In this document: positions 52,571 through 62,711 of the stretch, piece by piece
Layout of the letters: each line of letters starts with the position of its first letter
How positions within the stretch are numbered: the first letter of the stretch is position 1
Assembly (NCBI RefSeq): GCF_033115175.1
Contig: NC_084832.1
Span: 14,001,342 to 14,065,341, forward strand
Length of the DNA: 64,000 nt
Reading direction: 5' to 3'
Source: Lepus europaeus
Lineage: Eukaryota > Chordata > Mammalia > Lagomorpha > Leporidae
Notes under the pieces: model-generated
The model's input: only the letters and a program-made list of their open reading frames with translations
Database searches by the model: none
Told to the model about the DNA's origin: nothing
Translations under genes and position numbers: made by a program

Positions 52571-53558
52571 GTTTTGGTTCCTGCGTTTTCTTCAGTGGGT
52601 ATGTAATGAAAACACCGTTTACTGCATCTGTTAGGGTTTTCCACGGTAGATTCCCCAGGATTCTAAATGTCACTTCGCTGCAGCTTTCGATACGTGCCAG
52701 TCATTTCCTCAGGCTGTGCCACTCTGGGTGGAATTCCCAGGCTGAACACGACGGGCCCTCGAAAAGGTGCACGTTCCTTCTGGTTTGGCTCTTCTCCCGA
52801 GGTACGTTTCTTAGGGGTACAGAATTCAGGTGAGATTGTAAGCGGCTGCTTTTGCTGACTTGTACTTGTCACATCCTCTTCAGAGTCCCCGGGGCCGCCC
52901 CGACTTCTCTATTGAGGGATCAGTGTCCCCGGGACAGCCAGGAAGGCGGCCTGAGGTCTCCCGGGGCTCCGAGCACACGCAGGGATGAGGCGCTGGGACA
53001 CCTCGGACACTGCTTACCTCGTCCTGCGGCCTCTGGGGGCTCGCTGTGGGCGCCCCACCGCGCACAGCCGGCGGGCAGAACGGGCACTCCCGGCCCGGAG
53101 AGGCGCGGGGCGAAGTCTGCACGCCGCTTCCTCCGGCTCGGCGGGCGAGGCCTCGGGGCTCTGGCCGCTCCTCTCAGCCGCGCTCAGTCAGTCAGCAGAC
53201 GCCGGGCACACAGTCGCTCCCCGGCCTCCGGACGCTCGGGAACTCCCTCACCCGCCACAGAAGCTGCGCCTCGGCCTGCCGGGCCCAGCCCGGGTCTCGG
53301 AAGGCCGCCCGGGGCGCGCGTCCCCTGCGGGCAGCCAGGCGGCGCAGGCTCGCCTCAGCGCCCGAGCCGGCTCGCGGCCCACGCGGGCCACGCGGGGCCC
53401 CCACCCGCTCCCGCGCGGCCGGACGCCCCCTGCTCGCGGCGCCGCACCGCCCCCGGGGGGCGTGGGCGCGCGCGCGGGAGCCGCTGGGACGCAGGCCCGG
53501 CCGGCAGGCGGCGGCGCGGCGCCTGCGGCCTAGGGCGCCCGCGCGGCCGCCGGGCCTC

Positions 53559-53580
53559 CTCCTCCTCCTCCTCCTCCCCC
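53559..53580. repeat. (CTC)n short tandem repeat in the promoter
   Basis: Seven CTC/CTT-like triplets end in CCCCC, about 380 bp upstream of the start codon. Purine-rich (GGA)n on the minus strand. Could vary in length. Confidence 0.9.
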
Positions 53581-53589
53581 CTCCGCCTC

Positions 53590-53598
53590 CCGGAAGCG
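53590..53598 (+). promoter_or_regulatory. STK24: ETS/GABPA-type motif CCGGAAGCG
   Basis: The match includes the ETS core GGAA in the CCGGAAG context that GABPA and related ETS factors prefer. It lies directly beside a GC box (53,601), a common pairing in CpG-island promoters. Confidence 0.6.
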
Positions 53599-53600
53599 CG

Positions 53601-53658
53601 GGGCGGGGTCCCCGGCCGGGCCGCGGGGGCGGGCGCGGGGGCCGGGCCGGGGCGGGGC
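53601..53658 (+). promoter_or_regulatory. STK24: GC boxes and G-quadruplex-prone block
   Basis: GGGCGGGG at 53,601-53,608 and GGGGCGGGGC at 53,649-53,658 are consensus Sp1/KLF sites. Between 53,625 and 53,657 at least five runs of three or more G are separated by one to four bases, a pattern that satisfies the usual G-quadruplex rule on the plus (sense) strand. Confidence 0.7.
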
Positions 53659-53797
53659 GCTCTCGGCGCTCGCGGGCTCGGCCGCTGCTGCGCGCCCACT
53701 CCGGGTGCAGGCGGCTGGTACGTGCGGGCCCAGGCCGCCCGGCTCCCGCCGAGACGCAGCGGCGGCGGCTCAGCTCGGCGCCCCGCGCCCCTTGTGC

Positions 53798-53827
53798 ATG
53801 GAGACGCGGCCCGCCGCCCGTCGCTGA
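53798..53827 (+). CDS. Short upstream ORF in the putative STK24 5' UTR
   Basis: ATG, eight codons and TGA encode METRPAARR. The frame ends 114 bases before the main ATG. Start context is moderate (T at -3, G at +4). If transcription starts upstream of 53,798, ribosomes would meet this frame first, and it could modestly reduce MST3 synthesis. Whether it is in the mRNA is unknown because the transcription start cannot be read from sequence alone. Confidence 0.4.
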   Translation: METRPAARR

Positions 53828-53941
53828 GCCCCGCCGGGGCTGGGGTGGCCTCGGGAGCCGGCGCGGCCCGCGGGCCTGGTCGCCCGCGCGGATCGCCGCG
53901 GCCCGGCCGTCCCGTCCCAGGAAGTGGACGCCCTGCGCGCC

Positions 53942-53983
53942 ATGGCTCACTCCCCGGTGCAGTCGGGCCTGCCCGGCATGCAG
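53942..53983 (+). CDS. STK24: STK24 (MST3) first coding exon, short-isoform N-terminus
   Basis: The exon encodes MAHSPVQSGLPGMQ and ends exactly before GTAGGC, a good 5' splice donor; the splice falls between codons (phase 0). From memory, this is the N-terminus of the short human STK24 isoform, where the next exon continues NLKADPEELF into the kinase domain. The paralogue STK26 begins MAHSPV but then differs, and STK25 begins MAHLRG, so STK24 is preferred. MST3 is a GCK-III Ser/Thr kinase that works with CCM3/PDCD10, MO25 and the STRIPAK complex in polarity, Golgi, apoptosis and neurite control. None of the kinase domain is in this window. The start codon has a strong context (G at -3, G at +4) and sits in a CpG island downstream of GC boxes. 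The frame stays open into the intron, but that extension is not coding. Confidence 0.9.
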
Positions 53984-56900
53984 GTAGGCGGCCGCGGGCC
54001 TCAGGCACTGGGGATGCGGGGCTGGGGCGGAAGCGGCCAACTTGGCGGTGTAAACACGGCCCCCCCCCCCAGGCTCTCCCTTCCGGGGTCGCGTGGGCCG
54101 GGGGTTCGGGCCCTGGTCCCGGGGCTGCCCGCGGGCCTGTGGATGGGTGGCGGGGCGCGCGGTGCACCGAGGCCTGGGTGCGGATGTGGGGCGCCGGCGC
54201 CTGGCCCCCAAGTCCTGAGCAGTGCGGGGCCTGCGGCGGCCCCGCGCCGGGGGGGACGGAGGGGAAGACGTGCCCTTGGAGGCCCCCCCGGCCCGCGCGG
54301 GGCTCGGCTCCTCCGGCGGCGCGCGGGCAGGTGCGGGCCCCCGGCCCGGGGGGGTGGGGGGCGGCCCGGCGCAGGCCCCCGGCCCGGCGCTGGAGTTCCA
54401 CTTGGCGACCTGGTGGGATTTGGAGGAGTTCCGCGCCGTGGACCCGGCTGTTGGTGCTTTGTGGCTGCTTGGCCTAGCGGTCCCTTTTTTGGGGGTGAAG
54501 TGGGGGGAGGCGTTGGATTTTCGATGGTGGTGAACGCCTTCCAAGTTTTTCCTCCGTAGGGGACTCTGTTTCTAGCTCTTGGGAAAAAAAAAAAGTGAAC
54601 CCCCCCCCCCCCCCATCGCGGGCTAACTTGTGTCCGTGAGCAGGTCGGTAAAGGGTGGCGGCGCGGTGCGGGTTCCAGCCGCGCGTTGCTGCGGAGTGTG
54701 CCCCTGAAGTTTTGTTTTTTCCCGGACAGCCCAGCCGGGCGGGAGAACGCACGAGCTTCCGGAGATCGGCAAAAAAAAAAAAAAAAAAAAAAAAAAAAGG
54801 TTTTTTTGTTATTTTGTAGACATGGAGGGGAGGGCTGAGGCTCGCCCCTGGACCTCTGCTCCTCCTCCATGGGAAACCATCCCCCTGTCTCCCGAAAACC
54901 ATAGCCAGAAAGCCTGATTTCATTGTTCAGGTTTGAAATCTAGCACAATAGGAACTCGGTGTCACCACCTCAGTGGCAGCTAGAATTTTAGGCAAGTGTT
55001 TTTTTTTTTTTTTTTTTTTTTTGGAGTAACAAACTATCTTAGGATGGGCGGGTGCCAGAGCGTGTTTTTTGAATCTTATTGCGATGTGATGTTTCTGCTG
55101 ACCACTAGGTAGAAATCTGATGGGGGGAGGGTAGGGTGTTTCCTAACGCTCCGGCTTTGGTTTGAACGTTGGAGGCATCAAGGTCAGGATGAACCGGGTG
55201 AAAAAGAGTTTCTGACTAGTAGAGTAAGAAGAACACTTGTAATGTTAAAAAATGCGATTTACCAGTATTTCCTTTAGATTGTTGCCCTGTGTTACACAGG
55301 CTGTAACCACAGATTGTCTCAGTGCCATCTGGAAAGGTACCTAAAGCCCCTCGGCTGGTGCTGGGAACTCAGTGTCTGGTCACTGCTTGGTCTCTCATCT
55401 TTTTTTTTTTCCCCCTTAGAGTGGGCCCAAATTTTTAAATCTTGGGAAAAAAAGCAAAATTTTGTTTTGAAACCATTGCCGCCTCCCCAGTACGGTGCCT
55501 TTGCCAGGTGGTGGTACTAGGGAACTTTTTATTCTGCTTTCTCAGAATGAAAGATGAGTAAAAGTTCTCGGTAGAGAAGAAGAGCATCTTCCTGTGCCTC
55601 AGTGGCAGAGGTGTGAGCGTGGCTGCAGACGGTACTGCCCGCCGGTGCGTCGGGCTGAAGCCAGTTCCAGGGTGCCGGTCGGCCGGTCGGGGAGAACGTG
55701 CCTTCCCCCTCCCTGCCCCCTGAGACTCTGCAAGCCCTGGGACCGGTCCCTAGAGTTGGGGCTGTGGATTCCATGAGGCACACCTGGCTGTCCTAAGAAG
55801 CGCAGGGCTTCTCCTTCCTGTCTGTCCTGTGTCTGACCAGGGGGTATAAGGAGTTGGCTTAAAAGTCCTGGAGGACTGCAGGGTGAATTCAGATAGCCTG
55901 GGCAAGCATGCTTAAAAAAAAATTAACCCAGATGAATTAACATTGTAGCGGGAAACTTTTTCAGTGTCTGGCAAGTTATTTTTGTGCCCCCTTGGCTGTT
56001 ACTGCTTGAGGCAAGGGTGCAGTAAGATACTGTGTCCTGCCTCGGGAACACACTCCCTCTGGCCATGCTGCCTTGTTTTTGTTGCTACTTTTGCAGAACC
56101 TACGGTTTGTTTCATTCCCTACTGGAAGTACTGAGGCAATTAGGAAATACACACTGTGCCTTTCGTTTATTCAGTCAGCAGTGTTGAGCGCTCCTGTGCC
56201 AGGCCTGATGACAGTAAACCTTAATGTTACAATTTTAATAACTACTTTGTGAAAGTTTCTGGGGTCTTCCAACCCCGTTTTTCTGTTACCAGAGGAGGCA
56301 AAGCTAGAAGTCAGGAGCTGAGTGTGGGTTAATAGCTGCGGATGACTAGAACTCCGGCTGACTCGGGGCCGTGAGTGCCCGCACACTCGTTGCACACTCG
56401 TTGTTCCTCTCCATGCAGTTCAGATGAAAAGAGCTTGCTGCGGGTGGGGGTAAGGGAGCACCTCTCAGCTGAGCACTTACATTAATTGCAGTGTTCGAAG
56501 AATGAGGTTTCTGACTTAGAAATTTCGGCCGCGGAATTCTGGTAGTCCGCTCTGAGGAACCCCTGGGCCCTGATCTGTGGCAGGAGTGGATTTGACGCTG
56601 GGACCCGGAGCAGAATTTCAGGAGGCACGGCTCATCCGTGTCACTCCTGTTGTGCTGTGTGTTACTGCGCCGTTGCTGGTTGCAGCGCTGGATGGATTGT
56701 GCAGCCCCCTGGTTCATGACGCACAGCATGAAAAAAACAGCATCGCCTGACTCACATGGATGCAGGGCCTGTTAATCCAGCCTGCTTTGAGGTTGTGGTG
56801 AACTTAACATGCTCTCATTTCAAAGTGCAGACAATTGAAAGAAGAGCTGAAACACTCGGTTTCTACTTGTTGATGTCATCCTGCCCTCCTCCGTCCCCTT

Positions 56901-58145
56901 GAGCCCCTTGCGTTGTTCCAGCTGCCTGCGACTGAGGCCTGTGCTGGGAGTGCCCTCTGTACTGGCTTGGTGGCCAGGGGGTTTCGTGGCCGTTTGGGCA
57001 CGGTGGGAGCTCGTTTCCAGGGCTCTAAGCACCCCCCACTGGGGAAACCTGGGTGCTCTAGCAGTCTGGGAAGTGAAGACAAACAGACGGCAGCCGCATT
57101 ACATTGTGGTGGAAGGGCTCTTGCACTTCCCCGTGGTGTCTGCTGCCTCCCCGCCAGGTGACTGCCCGAGTCTCCCCGGGGCGGGGGAGGTCAGCTGGCC
57201 CAGTGTGGACGCTCAGCGCAGCTGTGAAGTTTGGGTTCTGAGGACACCTGGGAAAGGCTGACGCATGGACCTTTCCAGTGCTGCAGTAGATGGGAATCGT
57301 GCAGAGCATGGTGCCAGAGCCATGGGCGGCACAGGCCAGAGCCTCGGGCTCAGTAGCCCCGTGCAGGGCAGGTGGCAAAGCACAGCTGCAAACACAGGGT
57401 TCTAGTACGGGAGCCCCCCATCCCCGCCTAGGGAGGCAGCGGGGTGCGCTTTGAACAGGTGAGCGTCGTATTCTGTAGCCCTCCGGGCTTTCTCAGGTGA
57501 AGGAGGTTGGAGTCTGTGTTGCAGCACCTGAGGCGAGAAGCAGCCCAGGGTAATTGAGTGTGGGAGGCTCAGGTGGCGGCAGGACAGCCAAAGTGCGGGT
57601 TTAGCAGGGGTTACTCCCCTTGTGGTGATGGCAACCCTCAGTGAGCACTCATGCGCACCCCTCCTGCCTGCGTCCTGACCCTCTGGGGGCTGCGTGCCAC
57701 TGGCGAGTGCCGAGGGCGATGGAGACTGCCGAGTGCCACGGCCACGGCCCCTTCCTCTGGCACCAGATGTAACCACGCTAAGACTTCGTTTTTCTTGGAA
57801 GTAAGTTTTTCCTCCTCTCTTTTCTTTCAGAAGGTGGAAGACAGGAGTTTTTTTTTTTTTTTTTTTTAAATTAAAGATAATAACTTTTGCGGGAGTCCAG
57901 GACATGGTGTTGCTAATTCCAGATCTGGGAATGTTCTTGATAGCGTTTCACTGAGGCCGGAGAGACCTTCACGGCGGACGTGGTGTCACGTGATTCCGGC
58001 TGCGGAGGAGCACAGTGTCCCGTGTCCCCGCACACAGCATTGCTCACCTCACTCCCTGAGGTGCTTCTGGCGGTCTTTGAGCTGCTGTGCTAACGCCTGG
58101 AACTGAGCTGCCTCCTTTGCTGCAGGCGGCGTGGCTATTCTTTGG
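53984..58145 (+). other. STK24: STK24 intron 1, proximal SINE-free part
   Basis: This runs from the GT donor through the CpG-island shore into ordinary sequence. No acceptor-bounded coding exon was recognised. It holds C9 at 54,060-54,068, A11 and C16 near 54,583-54,614, A30 at 54,769-54,798, T26 near 54,997-55,022 and T20 near 57,849. Several of these homopolymers have no SINE or LINE attached. No mobile element was recognised in about 4 kb. Confidence 0.7.
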
Positions 58146-58149
58146 ACAG

Positions 58150-58460
58150 TATGTATTTGTAGTTATGCTTGTTTACATTTGAAAGGCAGAGAATGAGAGA
58201 GGCAGAGCTCTTCTGTCCACTGGTTCACTCCCCAAATGCCTGTAACAGCTGGGCTGGGCCAGGCTGAAGTGGAGCAGGAACTCGTTCAGGTCTGCCACGT
58301 GGCTGAAAGGGACCCAGGTACTTGAGCCAGCACCTGCTGCCTCCCAGGGTGTGCATAGCAGGAAGCTGGAATCAAAATGGAGCCAGGACTTGAACCTCGC
58401 ATTTCAGTATGGGGTGCGGGCATCCTAAGCAGTGTCACAGTGCTGGCAAATGCCTGCCCC
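58150..58460 (-). mobile_element. CSINE, antisense, diverged, intronic
   Basis: 'CTTCTGTCCACTGGTTCACTCCCC', 'CCAGGTACTTGAGCCAGCACC', 'GGGTGTGCATAGCAGGAAGCTGG' and the head '…GTGTCACAGTGCTGGCA' are clear. The tail is reduced. First CSINE in the intron. Confidence 0.87.
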
Positions 58461-58464
58461 AGCC

Positions 58465-60598
58465 GGTGGTTTTGAGGTCCCTGGTATGAGAGGCAGTGTG
58501 AGGAGTCAGGCAGAGGGGCCACTGCTCCTTTACTCCAGAGCCAGGGTCTGGAGGTGTCTTCAGAAACATGTCGCTTAGCTCTGTATTTGGGAAATTTCTC
58601 TCGCAGTGATTCAGAGTTGCCTGCTTGGAAACTCCATACCTGCAGGAAGTGGCCACACCCAGCCCACCCGCCTATGGTTTTTTTTTATCCTTAGCTCAGC
58701 GTGATTATCACTACTGGGATCTTGCGGCCAGAGTGACTGCAGGAAGTAGAAATTGCCCTCGCTTATCCCCGTGTGCTCGGTAGGCGCAGCCTCTGCCTTT
58801 GGACTGGTCTGTAGCCCTCCTTTCCCATAATTCCTGTTTCTGCTGTGGGGTGGATTAAAAATCTCTGTGCCAAATGTTTTGGGAAAGAGAAGAAAATGGC
58901 GATTCCAGCACCTGGTTGCTGGGGTCAAGGTGGATTTTACTGGCCCTCCACGGCTGTCTGGTTCTCAAGGTTCAGGCTGGGGAGACACAACCAAGATGGA
59001 CTTTTGCTTGTTGCCAGCATGGGTGGCCCAAGTCTTCCAGCACTGGAGGGCCTGGCTTGCTGACTTGGGGGAGCCTCCGTATGCTTGCCTGACGGTTCTG
59101 GGTCAGCAAAGAAACCTTTTTGTTAGTCCCTTGTTGATGAGTGACTAAATGGGGGAAGATTTCAGGCTTTTAAAGAAAGTCTACCAGATAGGCAGCTGGG
59201 GTTGTCTTCCTATTATGTGAAGCCTCTTCAGGTTTCCAAGAAGAACTTCAAGCCCTGAGTCTCTAAAGGACCCTTCTTTGTCTATTTTCAGATCTTAGGG
59301 TTGTGTCTAGTTTGGGGTGCCACTATTAACATCAGACTGCACACACAGCCAGTTGAGGCAGGCAGTGCGTGGTGTTTCCAGCACTCTCCATGTTTTTTAC
59401 TTTTACAGAAGGGTGTCTTCGTGACCCTCCTGCGTCGTCATTATCATCATCATCACCAGGTTTTCTTGAGAAGTCAGCTGAGTTGTCCTTGCTTTTGGCA
59501 GGAGGGGGCCTCTTCACTGGACGCTGGCTGTGCTGATGGCGGCTGTGTGGCCACACACAGCCGGGAGTGACGCGCGGCCTACCGAGGTTGTGCCGATGAC
59601 AGCTGTGCCCATGGCAGCCATGTGCCCATGCACAGCCAGGAGTGACACGCGGCTACCGAGGTTGTGCCTGTAAAGTGTCGCGGGGGCGGCATCTTTATTT
59701 CCCTGGAGGCCCTGGGTAGCATCTAAAGCGATTCTGAGTTGAGAGCGTCCCCACACTGTGTGTGTGGAACAGGCGGTTTCCTGAGAGCAGGCTGAGCAGC
59801 CCCTTCAGAACATGCGTGGAAAGTGCGTGTCATGAAAACAACTATGAAATTAAAGTCTTTTGTCACTAAAACACACTTGCCTTTTCATTCCGTTTCTCCA
59901 GACTTTGAAGCATCTTCTGTACCTGACTTTGTGTTGTGTAAAAGTGAGTCATTCTCTCTCCGAGTGTTTTCTCTTCGTGTTTCCCCGAGGAGCAAAGTTG
60001 ACCCTCAGCATCCTGAGAAGTAATTGGAGTGAAAGTTCCTTACGATGATGGAATGTCTTAAGCATTTACAAATAATATCCTCAGTGTTTTTACATACGGC
60101 CTGGCCCATAGGTTATTTTTAAATATGTCGTCTGGAGCAGTCAGACGAGGCTGTTTGGAACTTCTGCGTCCTGCGTTTGTGTTAGAGCAGCAGAGATTCC
60201 GCTGGCTTCTGCTGGGGCAGCAGTGATAACGCTGCTGTTTGAAAGCCGGCAGAGGGGCCTGTAGCTGCTCATCTGCTGCAGTGGAGAGCTGCGCCTCCCG
60301 CCCTGGGCACGCCGGCTGTTCGTGGTCTTTAAAAATTAATGGGGCAGCGTGATTCAAAGATGGGTACGGAAGTGGAAACCCCCTCAGCCCATCCCCCCGT
60401 CCCCTTGAGTGGCTTTTACAGCATCAGTACCTCTAACCCCACTCTGGAGCATGGCCACTGTCCATTCTGCTTACCATCCACGTGTTTGCATGCACATACT
60501 TGTGTTATTGTGAATTGCATCAAAACGCAGGCTTTTTGTGGTGTGTTCCATTCAGAACTTTATCCTAAGTCCTGTCTGGATTTCTGCACTCTTCCGTG
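58465..60598 (+). other. STK24: STK24 intron 1, unique part
   Basis: No mobile element was recognised over about 2.1 kb. It contains a short tandem duplication at 59,530-59,663. No coding exon recognised. Confidence 0.6.
59530..59663. repeat. Two-copy tandem duplication (60 and 74 bp units)
   Basis: Unit 1 begins GTGCTGATGGCGGCTGTG and ends 'CACAGCCGGGAGTGACGCGCGGCCTACCGAGGTT'. Unit 2 begins GTGCCGATGACAGCTGTG and ends 'CACAGCCAGGAGTGACACGCGGCTACCGAGGTT'. Unit 2 carries about 14 extra bases ('CCCATGGCAGCCATGTG' region). A third partial start, GTGCCTGTAAAG, follows. Confidence 0.9.
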
Positions 60599-60602
60599 AG
60601 GT

Positions 60603-60926
60603 TATTTATTTTAGAAAGGCTTATTTATTTAAAAGGCAGAACTAGAGAGAGAGAGAGAGAGAAATCTTTCATCTGCTGGTGCACTCCCCAGATGGCCATA
60701 ATGGCTGGCTGGGGCTGAGCCAGGATGAAGCCAGGAGCCTGGAACTCCATCCAGGTCTCCCATGGGGGTAGCAGGGGCCCAAACACTTGGGCCATCTTCC
60801 ACTGCTTTTCCCAGGAGCATTACCAGGGAGCTGGATCGGAAGTGGAACAGCTGAGACTTGAACCAGTGCTCATGGGACGTGGGTGTTGCAGGTGACACTT
60901 AACCCGCTGTGCCACAACACTGACCC
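60603..60926 (-). mobile_element. CSINE, antisense, intronic
   Basis: Full length, from 'TTTAGAAAGGCTTATTTATTTAAAAGGC' to the head 'CGCTGTGCCACAACACTGACCC'. Confidence 0.94.
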
Positions 60927-60929
60927 TTG

Positions 60930-61965
60930 GGGAGATTATTGAATGTTTTATCTGATGGCAGCGCCTCCTTCAACAGGAGGCCTGTCTGGTTTCAGGACAG
61001 ATGCGTTCTAGGTGGGAGCACATTCTTGTTTGGCTCTGCTGTCTAGAAAGAAAAGCCGCTGCTTTTGTTTTGGAGAAAGATGGAAAAAATACCTTGCCAC
61101 TGCCCCAGCAGTGTTTTTGGAAAGCGCTGACTTACTTAATATTATTTTCTATGGTAAATTGCTGTACTTTCATTGGTGTTGAGGTGCCCAGTGCCTAAGT
61201 GGCTAAACTGGGGCCACTGCGTGAGGACCAGGGCCCTCAAAGTGTGTGTGTGTGTGTGTGTACACAGGATAGTGCGTGTACACTCAGGATAGCCAAACTG
61301 CTCTCCCCTACTCAGCCGCCTCCAGGCTCTGGGTGTGTTTGAATGAGGGGTCTGAGGAAGACAGACAGCTGGACTTCTGCCTGCCTGAGTTGTATTTTTA
61401 AAGGTCCTTCAGATGAGTGTGTGTGTGTGTAGTTTTAAAATAGCTTACATTTTATGTGTGTATTTCTGGTTAGTCTTCTTACTTAGTTAAAAGTTTCAGA
61501 TCCTAGGGAAATCTGCAGGACTACTGTTGAGTGCGAATATTGAGTTAAAATCACTGCAATGAATGAACATCTGGTCCAGATAGGACTTGGCTTTTTGAGT
61601 GACAGGGCAGTCGTCACTGATCTGTGGTGTCGCCTTCCTGCACAGGTGCTCAGTGTCAGCGAGGGGCGGGGCCTAGCAGTGGTGCTGAACCCGGGTGCCT
61701 GTCCGTGCACAGTACCTGACCTGGGCCTGTGGGCTGTTCAGTGGCAGGAGTGAGGTTGTGGGGGCGGGGGTTTGACCGTCCAGGGAGGCAGTTTGAAGAT
61801 GAGCAAAGCCTGAGCTCTGTTCTGGAAGAATTTCTCTCAAAGGCAGAAGGAATTTAGACAGATTAAACAGCACAGTGTGTTTAGAAAAACACAAGGAATT
61901 TCCTGTTGCTGGGCATGGGGGAAGGCAGGGGCACAGAGCAGTAACGGAGCAGAGGCCTGGCCAGT
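60930..61965 (+). other. STK24: STK24 intron 1, unique part with (GT)n
   Basis: (GT)n at 61,240-61,261 and a shorter one at 61,418-61,431. No mobile element or exon recognised. Confidence 0.55.
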
Positions 61966-61980
61966 CAGAAAGGACTCTGC

Positions 61981-62311
61981 AGGGCCTGCTCTGTGGCACA
62001 GTGGGTGAAGCCCTGGCCTGCAGCGCCGGCATCCCGTTTGAGTGCTGGTTCGAGTCCCGGCTGCTCCACTTCTGATCCAGCTCCCTGCTAATGCACCTGG
62101 GAAAGCAGTGAAGGATGGCCCAAGTCCTTGCGCCTCTGCACCCACATGCAAGACCCAGAAGAAGCTCCTGGCTTCAGATCGGCTCACCTCTGGCCGTTGG
62201 GGCCATTTGGGGAGTGACCCAGCAGATGGAAGACCTTTTTCTCTGTCTCTACCTCTCTCTGTAACTCTCTTTCAAATAAATAAAATAAATCTTTTTTTTT
62301 TTTTTTTCTAA
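61981..62311 (+). mobile_element. CSINE, sense, intronic, 12-bp TSD
   Basis: AAAGGACTCTGC occurs at 61,969-61,980 and 62,312-62,323. After the 'AAATAAATAAAATAAATC' tail comes T15 rather than A, an odd feature for a sense copy. Confidence 0.96.
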
Positions 62312-62403
62312 AAAGGACTCTGCTGGTTTCCTTGTCCTGCAGCTTACCAGCCCCTGTGATGATCCCACAGACAGTTTTGTTTTTCCCTTTCTTATTTCTC
62401 ACT

Positions 62404-62702
62404 TTTTTTTTTTTTTTAAAGATTTATTTATTTATTTGAAAGGCAGAGTTCCGGGGACGAGGGGGTTTTCCATCCACTGATTCACTCCCCAAGTGGCTGC
62501 AACAGCGGAGCTGGGCTGATTTGAAGCCAGGAGCTTCTTTTGTGTCTCCCACGTAGGTGCAGGGGCCCAGGGACTTGGGCCATCTTCTGCTTTCCCAGGC
62601 CACAGCAGAGAGCTGGATCAGAAGTAGAGCAGCTGGGACTTGAACCAGTAATGCTGGCACCACAGGCAGCGGCTTTACCTGCTACGCCCTAGTGCCAGCC
62701 CC
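62404..62702 (-). mobile_element. CSINE, antisense, intronic, 9-bp TSD
   Basis: TTTCTCACT lies at 62,395-62,403 and 62,703-62,711. The CT region near 'GTTCCGGGGACGAGGGGG' is atypical and shortened. Together with the sense copy at 61,981 it forms a tail-to-tail inverted pair. Confidence 0.95.
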
Positions 62703-62711
62703 TTTCTCACT

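Larger units (their letters stand above)
52880..54440. promoter_or_regulatory. STK24: CpG island spanning the STK24 promoter and exon 1
   Basis: Both G+C content and CpG frequency rise sharply near 52,880 and fall after about 54,440. In between, CG dinucleotides are dense ('GCGGCGCGGCGCCTGCGG…'), whereas CpG is rare elsewhere in the window. The block is free of SINEs and contains the exon-1 start codon. There is no TATA box near the likely start region. This is the usual architecture of a broadly expressed, TATA-less mammalian promoter. Its unmethylated status is inference. Confidence 0.92.

Noticed and set aside
1-52850. SLC15A1 exons expected upstream of STK24 by synteny
   Set aside because: No transporter-like exon was recognised; the window probably does not reach that gene.
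52852-54477. 541-codon plus-strand open frame, with large antisense frames (450, 348 and 289 codons) across the same region
   Set aside because: They lie in a CpG island where stop codons are rare in every frame. All frames have Arg/Gly/Pro/Ala-rich composition without domains, and the sense frame reads through the STK24 donor in a different frame from the real exon.
53924-54559. 211-codon frame that contains the MAHSPVQSGLPGMQ start
   Set aside because: Only the 14 codons up to the GT donor at 53,984 match STK24. The rest is intron read-through, and the apparent upstream start is GTG, not ATG.
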